A stretch of DNA of 64,000 nucleotides from Belliella kenyensis (GCF_022549675.1 NZ_JAKZGR010000010.1:62001-126000), one strand, 5' to 3'; positions 8,374 through 18,772 are shown, numbered from the stretch's first letter. Made by a program: numbers and translations. Notes: generated from the letters alone by a model not told the origin.

Positions 8374-8381
8374 CAAAAATA
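8374..8381 (-). promoter_or_regulatory. -7 box of the M23-bactofilin-atp operon
   Basis: On the minus strand TATTTTTG matches the Bacteroidota TAnnTTTG box exactly. It predicts a start site about 25 nt before the TTG start. It is the only clear box upstream of the whole M23-to-atpG run. Confidence 0.5.
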
Positions 8382-8456
8382 TAATATTAATCCAAACCGT
8401 TTAATAAATTGATTGATTTCCTTTACTTTGGATACTTATTATTATTGAACTCAGCA

Positions 8457-11078
8457 ATGAAAACGCACTATTACGGCCTATTCTTATTTTTCTTGCTGTT
8501 TTTTTCAGCCTGTTCCTCTGAAAAGAACACTTTTACCAATAGAATGTATCATAACACAACCTCTAGATACAATGCGTATTACCTATCCAATCTCAAAATT
8601 CAAGAACTAGAGCAAGCTATAGAGAAAAAACACAAAGAGGACTTTAGTCAAGTGCTTCCCATATTTTATCCTATAGATAGTGCACTGATTGATGAAAACA
8701 AAGAACTGTTGAAAGAGGCAAGAGAATTTTCATCTAAAGCCATAGATTGGCATAGGATCAGTAAATGGGTGGATGATAATTATTTTTTGATTGGTATGGT
8801 AGAGTACTATAAGGCGGACTTTGATGATGCCATCAATACCTTTAAGTACCTAAATGTAAACAGTAAAGACCGTAATCTAAGACACAGGAGCTTAATTCAA
8901 CTTCTAAGGATCTTTGTAGATCTCAAACAGTACGATGATGTAGTATATGTCATCGATTACCTGTCCAAAGAGCAAAAAATAAGTGCAGAGAATAGATTTC
9001 TTTTATTCCAAACATTGGGACATTATTATCATGCTCAAGAAGATACAGAAAGTAAAATTGGAGCCCTTGATAGGGCAGTAGGATATGCCAAGGACAAGAA
9101 AGTGAAATCGAGACTAAACTTCATTTTGGCTCAACTTTATCAGCAAGAAGGCTTAGATGCTTTGGCTTATGATTATTATCAGGAGTCATTGAAAGGAAAT
9201 CCACCCTATGAGAGGAGTTTTTATGCTCAACTTTATTCTCAGCAAGTGGCAGAACTGAACAAGTCAAAGGATATCAAGAAAGTAAGAGCTTATTACGATG
9301 ACTTGTACAAAAATTCAAAAAACAAGGATCTCAGAGATGTAATTCTCTATGAAAAGGCTTTGTTCGAATTGAAGCAGGAAGAGAAAGAAGAGGCTGTTAG
9401 TTTGCTCAAGAAAGCAACCAAAGAAGAAGGTAGTAATCCAATCCAAAAAGGATATATCTACAGAAAACTCGCTGAAATTAGCCTTGAGGATGAAAAAGAC
9501 TATAGGACTGCTAAATATTATTTGGATAGTGCTTTGATGAATTTCCGACCCAAAGATGTCGCCTATGATCAGATCAGTAAGCAAAAAGGTGTTTTGGACG
9601 AATATGTCATCCATTTTGAAACGATCATTACCAATGACAGCTTAATCAATCTTTCTAAACTTACTCCAGAACAGCAAGAGCGTATAGCAGAAAATTTTAT
9701 AAAAGCAGAAGAGGATAGACTGATCCAACTAGCGGCCTCCAAAGAAAAAGAGAAAAATAGCAATAAGATATTTGATAACCTGCTGGCTTTTAGCGGTAAG
9801 TCTTCAGGCTCTGGGGAGAGTTTTTATTTTGATAATCCAGGAGCTATGCAGCAAGGAACAATAGATTTTGCCAGAAACTGGGGCAATAGGCCACTCACTG
9901 ATAATTGGAGAAGGAGTTCACAAAGCTTTGCTACATCATCCATGAATCAGCTGGAAGAGAATACTCCTATTGATGATGAGGTCAAAGAGGAAAGTGTTTT
10001 TTCTGAAATACCTTCCAAAGCCTCACTCCTTAGTGCTATTCCAAAAACAGAGGATGATATCAAAAAATTGAATGATGAACTAGAGGTGGCTTATTTTGAA
10101 TTAGGGAAATTGCTATTCTTTGACTTTAAGGAACCAGAGTTTTCGGTGGAAAATTTAGAAAGACTGATTACTACATATCCTAATACTAATAAAAAACCTG
10201 AGGCTTATTATATTTTGCACCTTGCGCTAAAGGAAAAAGGCGGAAATGCAGAACTTTACAGTCAAAGATTGAACAGAGAGTTTCCAGAGTCCCCATTCAC
10301 CTATTCAGTAAACAACCCCAACAAATTGTCTGGAAATCAAGCATATTTAGCCTCTTCTGAGAACTACAAAAAAGCTTATGAACTGTATCAAATGCGTGAA
10401 TACTCAAATGCAAGAAGTATTCTGAGGAATACTTTAGAAGAATATCCATTGACTAGAAATACCGATAAAATTTTGTTGTTAGATGTGATGATTTCTGGAA
10501 AGATAGATGAAAGGGATCGTTATCAAAGTAGATTGGAAAACTACATTCAAAGCACTGAAAATCCTGAATTGTCAAAAATGGCAAGGAATATGCTAATTGC
10601 CCTTACAGGGGAAAAACCTGTAGACAATGTGGCTGAAAGTCAAGACGAAGATGCTAATCTGGGTAGTGAAAATGCTACAAAAGAAGAGACTAGTGATGCT
10701 TCTACTACTTCCTACAAAGAAAATCCTAATCAAACCCATATCTTTGTAATCGTATTGGAGGCAGAAAAATCCAAGGAAGCCAAAGGGCTCTTAGCAGATT
10801 TAGAAAACTTCCATAAAGCTAATTTTGCAAACGCTCGTCTGAGGACGGGAAATATGAACCTTAACAGAGATAATGCCATTTACATCGTAAGTCCATTCAA
10901 TAATGCCGAAAAGGCAGTAGATTATAGAAAAAAATTCCTGGAAAGTTTTGAATCGTCTTCACTCACAGAAATAGAGAAAGCAAATACTTTTCTCATTTCA
11001 ATAGAGAATTTCCAAGAGTTGAATAAGCAGAAAAACATAGAAGATTACAGAACTTTCTACAAAAAAACGTACAAATAA
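8457..11078 (+). CDS. porW: type IX secretion lipoprotein PorW/SprE
   Basis: This 873-residue protein starts at ATG 8457. That start gives a clean lipoprotein signal (MKTHYYGLFLFFLLFFSA then Cys); the in-frame extension back to 8409 would spoil it. After the lipobox, NTFTNRMYHNTTSRYNAYY is characteristic of SprE/PorW. TPR-like helical repeats fill residues 80-360 and 560-700, with a low-complexity linker between. PorW is a periplasmic/outer-membrane lipoprotein needed for T9SS secretion and gliding. The gene is 18 bp upstream of the PBP1A gene and probably co-transcribed with it. A near-match -7 box (TACTTTG, 8424-8430) sits 26 nt before the start. Confidence 0.88.
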   Translation: MKTHYYGLFLFFLLFFSACSSEKNTFTNRMYHNTTSRYNAYYLSNLKIQELEQAIEKKHKEDFSQVLPIFYPIDSALIDENKELLKEAREFSSKAIDWHRISKWVDDNYFLIGMVEYYKADFDDAINTFKYLNVNSKDRNLRHRSLIQLLRIFVDLKQYDDVVYVIDYLSKEQKISAENRFLLFQTLGHYYHAQEDTESKIGALDRAVGYAKDKKVKSRLNFILAQLYQQEGLDALAYDYYQESLKGNPPYERSFYAQLYSQQVAELNKSKDIKKVRAYYDDLYKNSKNKDLRDVILYEKALFELKQEEKEEAVSLLKKATKEEGSNPIQKGYIYRKLAEISLEDEKDYRTAKYYLDSALMNFRPKDVAYDQISKQKGVLDEYVIHFETIITNDSLINLSKLTPEQQERIAENFIKAEEDRLIQLAASKEKEKNSNKIFDNLLAFSGKSSGSGESFYFDNPGAMQQGTIDFARNWGNRPLTDNWRRSSQSFATSSMNQLEENTPIDDEVKEESVFSEIPSKASLLSAIPKTEDDIKKLNDELEVAYFELGKLLFFDFKEPEFSVENLERLITTYPNTNKKPEAYYILHLALKEKGGNAELYSQRLNREFPESPFTYSVNNPNKLSGNQAYLASSENYKKAYELYQMREYSNARSILRNTLEEYPLTRNTDKILLLDVMISGKIDERDRYQSRLENYIQSTENPELSKMARNMLIALTGEKPVDNVAESQDEDANLGSENATKEETSDASTTSYKENPNQTHIFVIVLEAEKSKEAKGLLADLENFHKANFANARLRTGNMNLNRDNAIYIVSPFNNAEKAVDYRKKFLESFESSSLTEIEKANTFLISIENFQELNKQKNIEDYRTFYKKTYK

Positions 11079-11096
11079 TATATCTCAATCATAAAA

Positions 11097-13373
11097 ATGA
11101 CCCAAAAATTAATTAAGTATATCTGGATCATATTCCTAGCTGGATTTTTTGGTTTTATCATCTTCATTTGGTCGGTAAGTGTAAACTTTCTCGGACTCTA
11201 TGGAGAATTGCCTAATTTCAAAACTTTAGAAAACCCTCAAAGTGAATTAGCTTCCGAGCTTTACTCATCGGATGGCGTATTGTTGGGTACTTATTTCAGA
11301 GAAAATAGGAGCCCAGTCACCTATAACGATCTTTCTCCAAATATCATCAACGCCCTGATCGCTACTGAAGATATCCGATTCAAAGATCACTCGGGGATTG
11401 ATTTCCAAAGTATGGGGAGGGTTCTTTTCAAATCTCTCATCCTGCGCCAAGGTGCGGGAGGAGGAAGCACCTTGTCTCAGCAGACAGCCAAAAACCTATT
11501 TAAAACTAGAACACAAGAATCTCAAGGATTATTGAGTAGGATTCCTGGTCTAAGGATGCTCATTATCAAGACCAAGGAATGGATAGTTGCAGCAAAACTT
11601 GAGAAGGCCTACACCAAAAATGAGATCTTGACATTGTACCTGAATACCTCGGAGTTTGGTAGTAATGCTTATGGCATAAAAACAGCTGCAAAAACATTTT
11701 TCAACAAAACCCCAAATGACTTGAACTTGCAAGAGTCAGCAGTGCTAGTCGGTTTGTTCAAAGCACCTACTTACTACAGCCCAGTTTTCAATCCTGATAA
11801 CTCTCTGAGAAGGAGGAATACAGTGCTTACCCAAATGTACAAGTACGATTATTTGTCTAAACCTGAACTAGATTCATTGAAAGCTTTGCCCATAGAGCTT
11901 GACTATAGGGTGCAGAGTCACAATCAAGGTCAAGCACAATACTTTAGGGAGGTCATCAAAGAGGATCTGATCAAGTGGACTAAAGAAAACCTCAAGACTG
12001 ATGGTACTAGCTATGACCTATATGGAGATGGTCTTAAAATATATACCACAATAGACAGCCGTATGCAACGCTATGCCGAGGAGGCTGTAGACGAGCATAT
12101 GAGGGATCTTCAGAAGCGTTTTGAACAAGAGATGGGGACTAGAGACCCCTGGATTGATTCGAACGGGAGGGTTATTCCTAATTTCCTCGAGACTCAAGTC
12201 AAAAGAACAGAAGCCTACCGGAACTTGGTGAAGAGATATGGGTCAAACACAGATTCAATAGATATCAAACTCAATGAAAAAAAGAAAATGAGGGTGTTTT
12301 CTTGGGATAAGGGAGAGTTGGATACCCTATTTAGTACGATGGATTCTTTGAGATATTATAAGAAGCACCTACAGACTGGATTTGTGTCTATGGATCCGCT
12401 TACTGGGCATGTCAAGGCATGGGTCGGTGGTGTAAATCAAAAATATTTCAAATATGATCATGTCAAGAAAGGTAAAAGACAACCTGGTTCTACTTTCAAG
12501 CCATTTGTATACGCTGCTGCTATAGAAAATGGTTACAGTCCTTGCTATACTGTCATAGATCAACCTGTGGAAATCAACATCCCTGGCCAGCCTACATGGA
12601 GTCCAAAAAATGCGGATAACAAGTTTTCTTATCAGAAGATGACCATCAGAAAAGCAATGGCACAATCTGTCAATTCGGTGACGGCCTATATGATGAAGAA
12701 GCTTAGCCCTAAAGTTGTGATAGAGACTGCAAAAAGATTAGGAATCACCAGCGAACTTGAAGAAGTCCCTGCATTGGCTCTTGGTACCACAGATGTTTCG
12801 ATTTATGAAATGGTAGGTGCCTTTGGTACTTTTGTCAACAAAGGCGAGCACATCACACCTTTCTATATCGATAGGATAGAAGATAAGAATGGAAACCTTT
12901 TGTATCAGTTTACGCCCAAGAAAAGACCAGCGATCTCTGAGGAGCATGCTTACTTGATGGTCTATATGCTGAGAGGAGGATTTGAGGAAGGAGGAGGCAC
13001 TTCTCAAGGTGTGCCGTACACACTCAGAGACGGAGGAAATGAACTTGGAGGAAAGACTGGAACTACACAGAATGCTTCTGATGGATGGTATATGGGGATA
13101 AGTAAGGATTTGGTGTCAGGAATATGGGTAGGAGGTGATGATAGAGCGATACACTTCAGGAGCTGGATCAATGGTCAAGGTGGACGTACGGCTCGACCTA
13201 TTTGGGTCAAGTATATGGAGAAGGTGTATGCAGATCCTTCTTTGGGGATTACCAAAGGGCCTTTCCCAAGACCAGAGAGACCACTAAGTATAGAGATCAA
13301 TTGTGATCAATATGAGATGCAAAGTAATCGATTCAGTGACTATGACTATGATGCTAGAAGAAATGATTTTTAG
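11097..13373 (+). CDS. penicillin-binding protein 1A, bifunctional
   Basis: Class A PBP, 758 residues: one N-terminal transmembrane helix (about 9-29), a GT51 transglycosylase domain (about 55-230) and a transpeptidase domain (about 420-720). Glycosyltransferase motifs: ATEDIRFKDHSGID and GGSTLSQQTAKNLF. Transpeptidase motifs: GSTFKPF (SxxK), SVN (SxN) and GKTGTT (KTG). All catalytic residues are present. It polymerises glycan strands and cross-links stem peptides. It follows porW/sprE by 18 bp, and a terminator lies about 100 bp downstream. Confidence 0.96.
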   Translation: MTQKLIKYIWIIFLAGFFGFIIFIWSVSVNFLGLYGELPNFKTLENPQSELASELYSSDGVLLGTYFRENRSPVTYNDLSPNIINALIATEDIRFKDHSGIDFQSMGRVLFKSLILRQGAGGGSTLSQQTAKNLFKTRTQESQGLLSRIPGLRMLIIKTKEWIVAAKLEKAYTKNEILTLYLNTSEFGSNAYGIKTAAKTFFNKTPNDLNLQESAVLVGLFKAPTYYSPVFNPDNSLRRRNTVLTQMYKYDYLSKPELDSLKALPIELDYRVQSHNQGQAQYFREVIKEDLIKWTKENLKTDGTSYDLYGDGLKIYTTIDSRMQRYAEEAVDEHMRDLQKRFEQEMGTRDPWIDSNGRVIPNFLETQVKRTEAYRNLVKRYGSNTDSIDIKLNEKKKMRVFSWDKGELDTLFSTMDSLRYYKKHLQTGFVSMDPLTGHVKAWVGGVNQKYFKYDHVKKGKRQPGSTFKPFVYAAAIENGYSPCYTVIDQPVEINIPGQPTWSPKNADNKFSYQKMTIRKAMAQSVNSVTAYMMKKLSPKVVIETAKRLGITSELEEVPALALGTTDVSIYEMVGAFGTFVNKGEHITPFYIDRIEDKNGNLLYQFTPKKRPAISEEHAYLMVYMLRGGFEEGGGTSQGVPYTLRDGGNELGGKTGTTQNASDGWYMGISKDLVSGIWVGGDDRAIHFRSWINGQGGRTARPIWVKYMEKVYADPSLGITKGPFPRPERPLSIEINCDQYEMQSNRFSDYDYDARRNDF

Positions 13374-13476
13374 TGATATATTTTGAAATCATCTTTTAGA
13401 GAAATTTAGTTACATAGGCCTGCCATCATTTTATTGAAATTCTGATTTGGCTTTTGCTGATGTATGTGGAGGATTT

Positions 13477-13523
13477 AATCCCTGTTCTATTGTTTAAGAA
13501 ATGATATGACAGGGATTTTTTTA
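13477..13523 (+). terminator. terminator after PBP1A
   Basis: AATCCCTGT (13477-13485) and ACAGGGATT (13509-13517) form a perfect 9-bp stem with a 23-nt loop, followed by seven or more T residues. It closes the porW-PBP1A unit. The rest of 13374-13641 shows no gene. Confidence 0.75.
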
Positions 13524-13641
13524 TTATAACCCTGCTTTTGACATGGCAATTGGTTAATCAATTCTCCGATCAATGAGTGACCATGAGCTAATATCTTGAG
13601 AATCCTTGATCAATTAGGCAATCTTGATCAGCTCATTTTTT

Positions 13642-13649
13642 TATATTTG
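13642..13649 (+). promoter_or_regulatory. -7 box of uvrC
   Basis: TATATTTG is an exact TAnnTTTG box. Only 7 nt separate it from the uvrC ATG at 13657, so the mRNA should have almost no leader. The box also decides the start: the in-frame TTG at 13624 lies upstream of the predicted transcript. Confidence 0.7.
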
Positions 13650-13656
13650 CAAAGAC

Positions 13657-15462
13657 ATGGAAGCATCCTTTTATTCACCAGAAGCATATTCACAACTGCC
13701 AGACGCCCCAGGTGTCTACAAATACTACAATGAAGATCAAGAGCTGATTTATGTAGGTAAAGCGAAGAGTCTCAAAAAACGTGTGGCTAGCTATTTTGTC
13801 AAGAATTCAGGAGTGAATTATAAGACCAGACGAATGGTAAAGGAGATTCGAAAGATAGAGATCACCCTAGTCAACTCTGAGCTTGATGCCCTACTTTTGG
13901 AAAACAACCTCATCAAAAAAGCTCACCCAAAGTACAATATTCTCCTTCGTGATGATAAGACATATCCATACTTATTGTTGACTCATGAGAATTTCCCTAG
14001 GATTTTTCCTACCAGAAAGATGATCAAAGGTAGAGGGACTTATTTTGGGCCTTTTGCCAGTGTCAAGGCTATGAACAATGTCTTAGACCTTATTCGTAAT
14101 CTTTTCACTATCCGTACCTGCAAACTTGACCTGAGTCCTTACAAAATAGCAGAGCAGAAATATAAAGTTTGTTTAGAGTTCCATATAGGAAATTGTCTTG
14201 GCCCATGTGAGGGGCTGCAAGGAGAGCCTGCATATTTGCGCGATATTGAGCAGGCGAAACAAATATTGAAAGGAAATTTGGGAATACCCAAAGGCTTTTT
14301 TAAAACCAGGATGCAAGAGGCAGCTGAGCGTTACGAATTTGAGTTGGCTCAGCGGTTCAAGGATAAGTATGATCTATTAGAGAAGTATCAGGCCAAATCG
14401 ATGGTAGTGAATCCAAGTATCAAGGACCTGGATGTGTTCACGATTGTGACAGATGAAAAGCTTGCCTTTGTAAATTATCTTAAGATCAAGAATGGCAGTA
14501 TTCATCTTACCAAAACAGTGGAGCTAAAAAAGCGCCTGGATGAGTCGGAAGAGGAGATGCTCATTACCGCTATTATAAGACTTAGGGATCAATTCCAAAG
14601 TGAGTCACCAGAGATACTGATCAATCTTGAGCTAGAAGAGGAAATCGAAGGATTGAATATAGCAACCCCTAAAATCGGTGACAAAAAGCACCTGATAGAT
14701 CTCTCATTGAAAAATGCCAAATTCTATAAAAAGGAAAAAGCGTTGGCACTAGGAGAAGTGCAGGATAAAAAGTCAAGGGTTCTCAAGCAGCTTCAAGCAG
14801 ACCTTTCTTTGCAAGAGCTTCCAGATCATATCGAATGCTTTGATAACTCAAACATCCAAGGGACACATCCAGTGGCATCAATGGTTTGTTTTCTAAATGG
14901 TAAGCCTGCAGTAAAAGAGTATAGACACTACCATATCAAAACCGTAGAAGGTCCCAATGACTTTGCTTCAATGACCGAAGTGGTGGGAAGGCGCTACAAG
15001 CGGCTATTAGAAGAAAATAAGCCACTTCCTAAGCTGATCGTGATAGATGGTGGTAAGGGGCAATTGTCGTCTGCTGTAGAAGCTTTAAAGGAAATTGGGA
15101 TTTATGGAAAAGTACCGATCATAGGTATTGCTAAGCGACTTGAAGAAATCTATTTCCCAGAAGACTCTTATCCTATTCACATCGATAAGAAATCTGAAGC
15201 CCTTAGACTTTTACAAAGAGTCAGAGATGAAGCACATAGGTTTGCCATTACATTTCACCGAGACATCAGAAGCAAAAATGCTATAGGCACACAGCTGACA
15301 TCTATCGAAGGAATCGGAAATGAGACTGCTGATAAATTATTGAAGCACTTTAAGTCTGTCAAGAAAATCAAACTAGCCAGTATAGAAGAGATAGAGGCAG
15401 TGGTAGGCAAGCATAGAGCAGAAAAGGTCTATCAGGCTTTAAATGAAAAAAGCAGCGATTGA
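13657..15462 (+). CDS. uvrC: excinuclease ABC subunit C
   Basis: Nuclease of nucleotide excision repair that cuts both sides of UvrAB-marked lesions. It has 601 residues. The GIY-YIG domain is at the N-terminus (APGVYKYY, IYVGKAKSLKKRV). The Cys-rich segment is CLEFHIGNCLGPCEG, followed by the UVR motif region. The RNase H-like endonuclease core has ECFDNSNIQGTHPVASMV and VIDGGKGQLSSA. The C-terminus has the helix-hairpin-helix (LTSIEGIGNETADKLLKHF). Start ATG 13657 is chosen from the promoter box 7 nt upstream. The end lies in a terminator shared with the convergent gldN. Confidence 0.97.
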   Translation: MEASFYSPEAYSQLPDAPGVYKYYNEDQELIYVGKAKSLKKRVASYFVKNSGVNYKTRRMVKEIRKIEITLVNSELDALLLENNLIKKAHPKYNILLRDDKTYPYLLLTHENFPRIFPTRKMIKGRGTYFGPFASVKAMNNVLDLIRNLFTIRTCKLDLSPYKIAEQKYKVCLEFHIGNCLGPCEGLQGEPAYLRDIEQAKQILKGNLGIPKGFFKTRMQEAAERYEFELAQRFKDKYDLLEKYQAKSMVVNPSIKDLDVFTIVTDEKLAFVNYLKIKNGSIHLTKTVELKKRLDESEEEMLITAIIRLRDQFQSESPEILINLELEEEIEGLNIATPKIGDKKHLIDLSLKNAKFYKKEKALALGEVQDKKSRVLKQLQADLSLQELPDHIECFDNSNIQGTHPVASMVCFLNGKPAVKEYRHYHIKTVEGPNDFASMTEVVGRRYKRLLEENKPLPKLIVIDGGKGQLSSAVEALKEIGIYGKVPIIGIAKRLEEIYFPEDSYPIHIDKKSEALRLLQRVRDEAHRFAITFHRDIRSKNAIGTQLTSIEGIGNETADKLLKHFKSVKKIKLASIEEIEAVVGKHRAEKVYQALNEKSSD

Positions 15463-15485
15463 ATTATCAACCGCTGCTTTTTTTT
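15446..15485. terminator. shared terminator uvrC / gldN
   Basis: An A-run followed by GCAGCG (15452-15457) pairs with CGCTGC (15472-15477) and a T-run. Because both flanks are A/T tracts, it works on both strands. It overlaps the uvrC stop and touches the gldN stop, ending the two convergent units. Confidence 0.8.
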
Positions 15486-16296
15486 ACCATTCCCAAAGAG
15501 AATTTTCCCAATCTAAGAGCTTGTATTCAAACTCCAATGCGTCCAAGAACGCCTGCAATTCAGGATTAGGATGACTTAGACTTACCATATCCACTATAAG
15601 TGCGTCATCTTTGTTGGCATATTTTCTCACTACTGATCTGAATAGCCTCAAATCAAAAGCTTGATCGTATCCAAGATCTTTTGAAGCATTTTGGAAATTG
15701 ATCCATTTGGCCTCTGGATGATCTGTGAAATGATTGTAAAAATCTTTGAATCTAATAAATGCTACTGTTTTTTGACCTGCGTTGGCATTGGTCTCAGATG
15801 GCATTACAATCTCAAGGTACTTCACATCAAATTTAGTCTGAGAATGATGCTTATCAAACAAGAAGTCTTCTCTAAAATCTAGATAATAGAGGTTTTTCAT
15901 GAAAATGCTGTCGCCATTGGCTGCCATCCAAAATCTATTTTGGAATTCAGCGATGGACATAGGCTTTGTAAATTGCTCATCTTCAAATACCTCTAATGCA
16001 TTTTCTTCCACTACTGCTTTATAGATATTGGACATGATTCCATTAGATTTGGAATCTCCTGCACCATAAAGCGGTTGGTTGAATTTTTCCCTCAAATCTA
16101 TTCTTCTCCACACTGCTATTTGATACATTTTATCATCTTCTCTTATCGGTCTGATGGAATAAACTGTGTCCTGCTTAAATTGCCTGTCGCCAGAACCTGA
16201 TGGATTCATGCTTGTAGGCACTTGCGCCATCACATCGATTTGAACTACAAGGCCCAAAAGAATGATAAGACTTAATATTTTAGCATGTTTTTTCAT
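15484..16296 (-). CDS. gldN: type IX secretion ring protein GldN/PorN
   Basis: Periplasmic partner of GldK in the T9SS ring, 270 residues. It has a signal peptide (MKKHAKILSLIILLGLVVQIDVMA). The DTVYSIRPIREDDKMYQIAVWRRIDLREKFNQPL region is typical of the family, as is the C-terminal KLLDWENSLWEW. It is the last gene of the porP-gldK-gldL-gldM-gldN cluster, 30 bp after gldM, and ends at a bidirectional terminator. Gene order and size match Flavobacterium and Porphyromonas clusters. Confidence 0.95.
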   Translation of the reverse strand: MKKHAKILSLIILLGLVVQIDVMAQVPTSMNPSGSGDRQFKQDTVYSIRPIREDDKMYQIAVWRRIDLREKFNQPLYGAGDSKSNGIMSNIYKAVVEENALEVFEDEQFTKPMSIAEFQNRFWMAANGDSIFMKNLYYLDFREDFLFDKHHSQTKFDVKYLEIVMPSETNANAGQKTVAFIRFKDFYNHFTDHPEAKWINFQNASKDLGYDQAFDLRLFRSVVRKYANKDDALIVDMVSLSHPNPELQAFLDALEFEYKLLDWENSLWEW

Positions 16297-16326
16297 ATGC
16301 TTACAATTTGGCGCTTGAGCGCATGA

Positions 16327-17925
16327 TTACTTTATTGCTATCCTTATGATCTGTGGAGATGACATAGGCATCTTCACTTTTCTTCCTTGGAAGTTTGTTC
16401 TAGTTACTTCTGTTACCCTTACGATAAGTTGATCACCACCTCTAGCTTGCTCTGCAAGATTTCTGATTCCGACTGTTTCTCCAGAGATATTTACTGACCC
16501 TCTTGGGACTTCACTCCTTACCAAAGTAACTTCACCGCCTGTTACTTCAAATTTAGCATCTCTTGCCATTGTTCTTGCGAAGGTAGGTTCTGCTTCTGCT
16601 CTGATCAAGATACTTTGAATCGGAGCGATACCTTGACTCAAGTCTATCGGTCCAGAGCTAGTAGCTGGAACTATAGTTGGCATAGGTACTGGTTTGATAT
16701 CATATGATACATCTCCGATTCTATTGCCACCACTACTTACTCCAATGACTGTTTTCCCTGATGAGCCTGGAATGATCGTCACTTGTCCAGGCTTAGCGCC
16801 TTGTATAGCTTGACCATTTTGCACCGCAAATGAAGGGGCATAGCTGTTGCCAAGAGCTGGTACATCTATCATCAAGTCATTAGCACAGTCAGCATAAAGC
16901 TGATTCACAACCTCAGAGGTAACTCTTATCACAGGTTGTGCTACGAAGTATTCATATTCTATAGGGAGAACTTGATCTTCTCCTCCCACATTAGTAATGA
17001 TCTCTCCTTTCAAAACCCTTCGTGATAGACCTCTATCATCATATTGTCCTGGAGTCGCTGTAAACTCAATCTTACCGAATCCCTCAGATACTGGAACATC
17101 TTTGCCATCTAACAGCATACGGGGAGCATCAGAGGACGAACTTGAAGCAATAAACATATCTGCTTCGAACTTTGTACCTGCTGCAACTACATTTGATAAG
17201 GCCGAGATTCTTGCCTGAACAATATCTGCTTTGTAAAAGAACGAACCAATCGTATTTGCAATTGCATTCAATGCTTCACTTTCTACATTGAGCACTTCAT
17301 TCTGAAATTGAGAAATCAATGTCAATACAGCTCCTATAGGAGACTTTACAAATGTCAAATTCACGAAGTCCTTTGATCTTACATCAGGATCATTCTTGAA
17401 AAGATCAATTTCGCTGGCATCTTTGGCGATAGGCTGAAAGTTCATGTCTATCCCAACTTCTCGAAGCAATGCAGATATTTCTTGTGGATATTTGTTGAGT
17501 GCATCTTGCATCTCATATCCTTTTCTGTTGTTATTGAAGATATTGCCTGGAATGTCTACGTTCTTCAGTGCAGAAGTTTTGAATTGTCCTTGATCATCTT
17601 TTGCATTGGATTGCGTGATCAATTCTTGTTTCATGGACTCCAAGTATGTGAATATCTCAGCAGATTTTTTTCTAATATCTTGAGCTACTTTTACTTTAGG
17701 GACATCTTTTTCATTATTCCCTTGTTGTTCTACTGTCCCAGCTATAGAATTTACTGCGGATTCATTTTTTTGGATGAAATTTCTTGAAGTTCTTTCAAGA
17801 CCATCATTGATCAATACAAATTTTTGTAGGATTTGATTAGATACCTGTAGTGCCAACAATGCAGTCAGCACGAGATACATCATCCCGATCATCCGCTGTC
17901 TAGGTGTCTCTTTACCTCCGGCCAT
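16327..17925 (-). CDS. gldM: type IX secretion motor protein GldM/PorM
   Basis: This 532-residue protein has a short cytoplasmic N-terminus (MAGGKETPRQR), one transmembrane helix (about residues 12-30, IGMMYLVLTALLALQVSNQI) and a long periplasmic part of four domains. The helical first domain spans about 35-220, and the Ig-like beta domains follow to IIRIAIK. With GldL it forms the proton-driven rotary motor that spans the periplasm to the GldK/N ring. It lies 43 bp after gldL and 30 bp before gldN. Confidence 0.96.
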   Translation of the reverse strand: MAGGKETPRQRMIGMMYLVLTALLALQVSNQILQKFVLINDGLERTSRNFIQKNESAVNSIAGTVEQQGNNEKDVPKVKVAQDIRKKSAEIFTYLESMKQELITQSNAKDDQGQFKTSALKNVDIPGNIFNNNRKGYEMQDALNKYPQEISALLREVGIDMNFQPIAKDASEIDLFKNDPDVRSKDFVNLTFVKSPIGAVLTLISQFQNEVLNVESEALNAIANTIGSFFYKADIVQARISALSNVVAAGTKFEADMFIASSSSSDAPRMLLDGKDVPVSEGFGKIEFTATPGQYDDRGLSRRVLKGEIITNVGGEDQVLPIEYEYFVAQPVIRVTSEVVNQLYADCANDLMIDVPALGNSYAPSFAVQNGQAIQGAKPGQVTIIPGSSGKTVIGVSSGGNRIGDVSYDIKPVPMPTIVPATSSGPIDLSQGIAPIQSILIRAEAEPTFARTMARDAKFEVTGGEVTLVRSEVPRGSVNISGETVGIRNLAEQARGGDQLIVRVTEVTRTNFQGRKVKMPMSSPQIIRIAIK

Positions 17926-17968
17926 ATTATTTCTCTAAAAGATTAAACATTTTTATACAAAATGGGGC

Positions 17969-18772
17969 TTAACCTTTCATGGCTGATAGCATACCACCAT
18001 AGATTTTGTTTAGTGAACTTACGTTCGAGTTTAGTTTTGCTAATTCATTCTTGAAAGCTTCAGTTTCTTTTCCAGCTTCATTCAATCCTTCAAGTGCAGA
18101 AGTCATGTTAGCATAGAACTTGTTCAAAGTTTTCACGTGAGCGTTAGCATCTTGAAGCTCCATTTCGTAAACATTATTTAGAGCAGCAAGATTTTTGGTT
18201 ACTGTGACTACCTGAGCGTGGTATTCTTTCGCATCAGTGGATGCATTTGACATTTCTGTAAGCGCAGCGGCAGTTTTTCCATAAGACTGATTGATATCGA
18301 CCAATGTCCTAGATGCTGATTTTACATTTTCGGCATATTCATTGGTGGCAACAGCAGCGTCTGATAATTTCCCCATTTTCTCAGCTGAAGTAGCTAGGTT
18401 TTGGATTCCTTTACCTAAGCTTTCTATCAGTTCTGGTCCAATTTTAGCTTTTTCAAGCATTTCATCAAGTTGTTGGGTAGCGCTTGGTCCAGTAGCTACT
18501 CTTGCTGCTGGTCGTCTTTCCACAGGCTCCGCTCCAGCTAGTTCCGGGTATACTTTTGACCAGTCTAGTTCTTCATGCTGAGGTTCAAACGCTGAAAGAA
18601 AAAATATCACCGCTTCTGTAGATAGACCAACTCCAATCATCAAGCTGGCAAATGGCCAATCTAGAATTTTGAACATTGCCCCTAAAATAACTACTGCGGC
18701 TCCAATACCGTAAATTTTTGGCATGATAGTGCCATAAAACTTATACTTGAATGATTGTTTATTCTTTTCCAT
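17969..18772 (-). CDS. gldL: type IX secretion motor protein GldL/PorL
   Basis: Inner-membrane motor subunit, 267 residues. It has two transmembrane helices (about residues 20-37 and 42-62). The second carries a membrane-embedded acidic residue, Glu53 in GVGLSTEAVIFFLSAFEP, matching the conserved Glu implicated in proton flow. A long cytoplasmic helical tail follows (LDEMLEKAKIGPELIESLG onward). It lies between gldK (42 bp) and gldM (43 bp). Confidence 0.96.
   Translation of the reverse strand: MEKNKQSFKYKFYGTIMPKIYGIGAAVVILGAMFKILDWPFASLMIGVGLSTEAVIFFLSAFEPQHEELDWSKVYPELAGAEPVERRPAARVATGPSATQQLDEMLEKAKIGPELIESLGKGIQNLATSAEKMGKLSDAAVATNEYAENVKSASRTLVDINQSYGKTAAALTEMSNASTDAKEYHAQVVTVTKNLAALNNVYEMELQDANAHVKTLNKFYANMTSALEGLNEAGKETEAFKNELAKLNSNVSSLNKIYGGMLSAMKG

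Noticed and set aside
8409-8456. N-terminal extension of PorW
   Set aside because: It would put 16 residues before a perfect lipoprotein signal and overlap the likely promoter.
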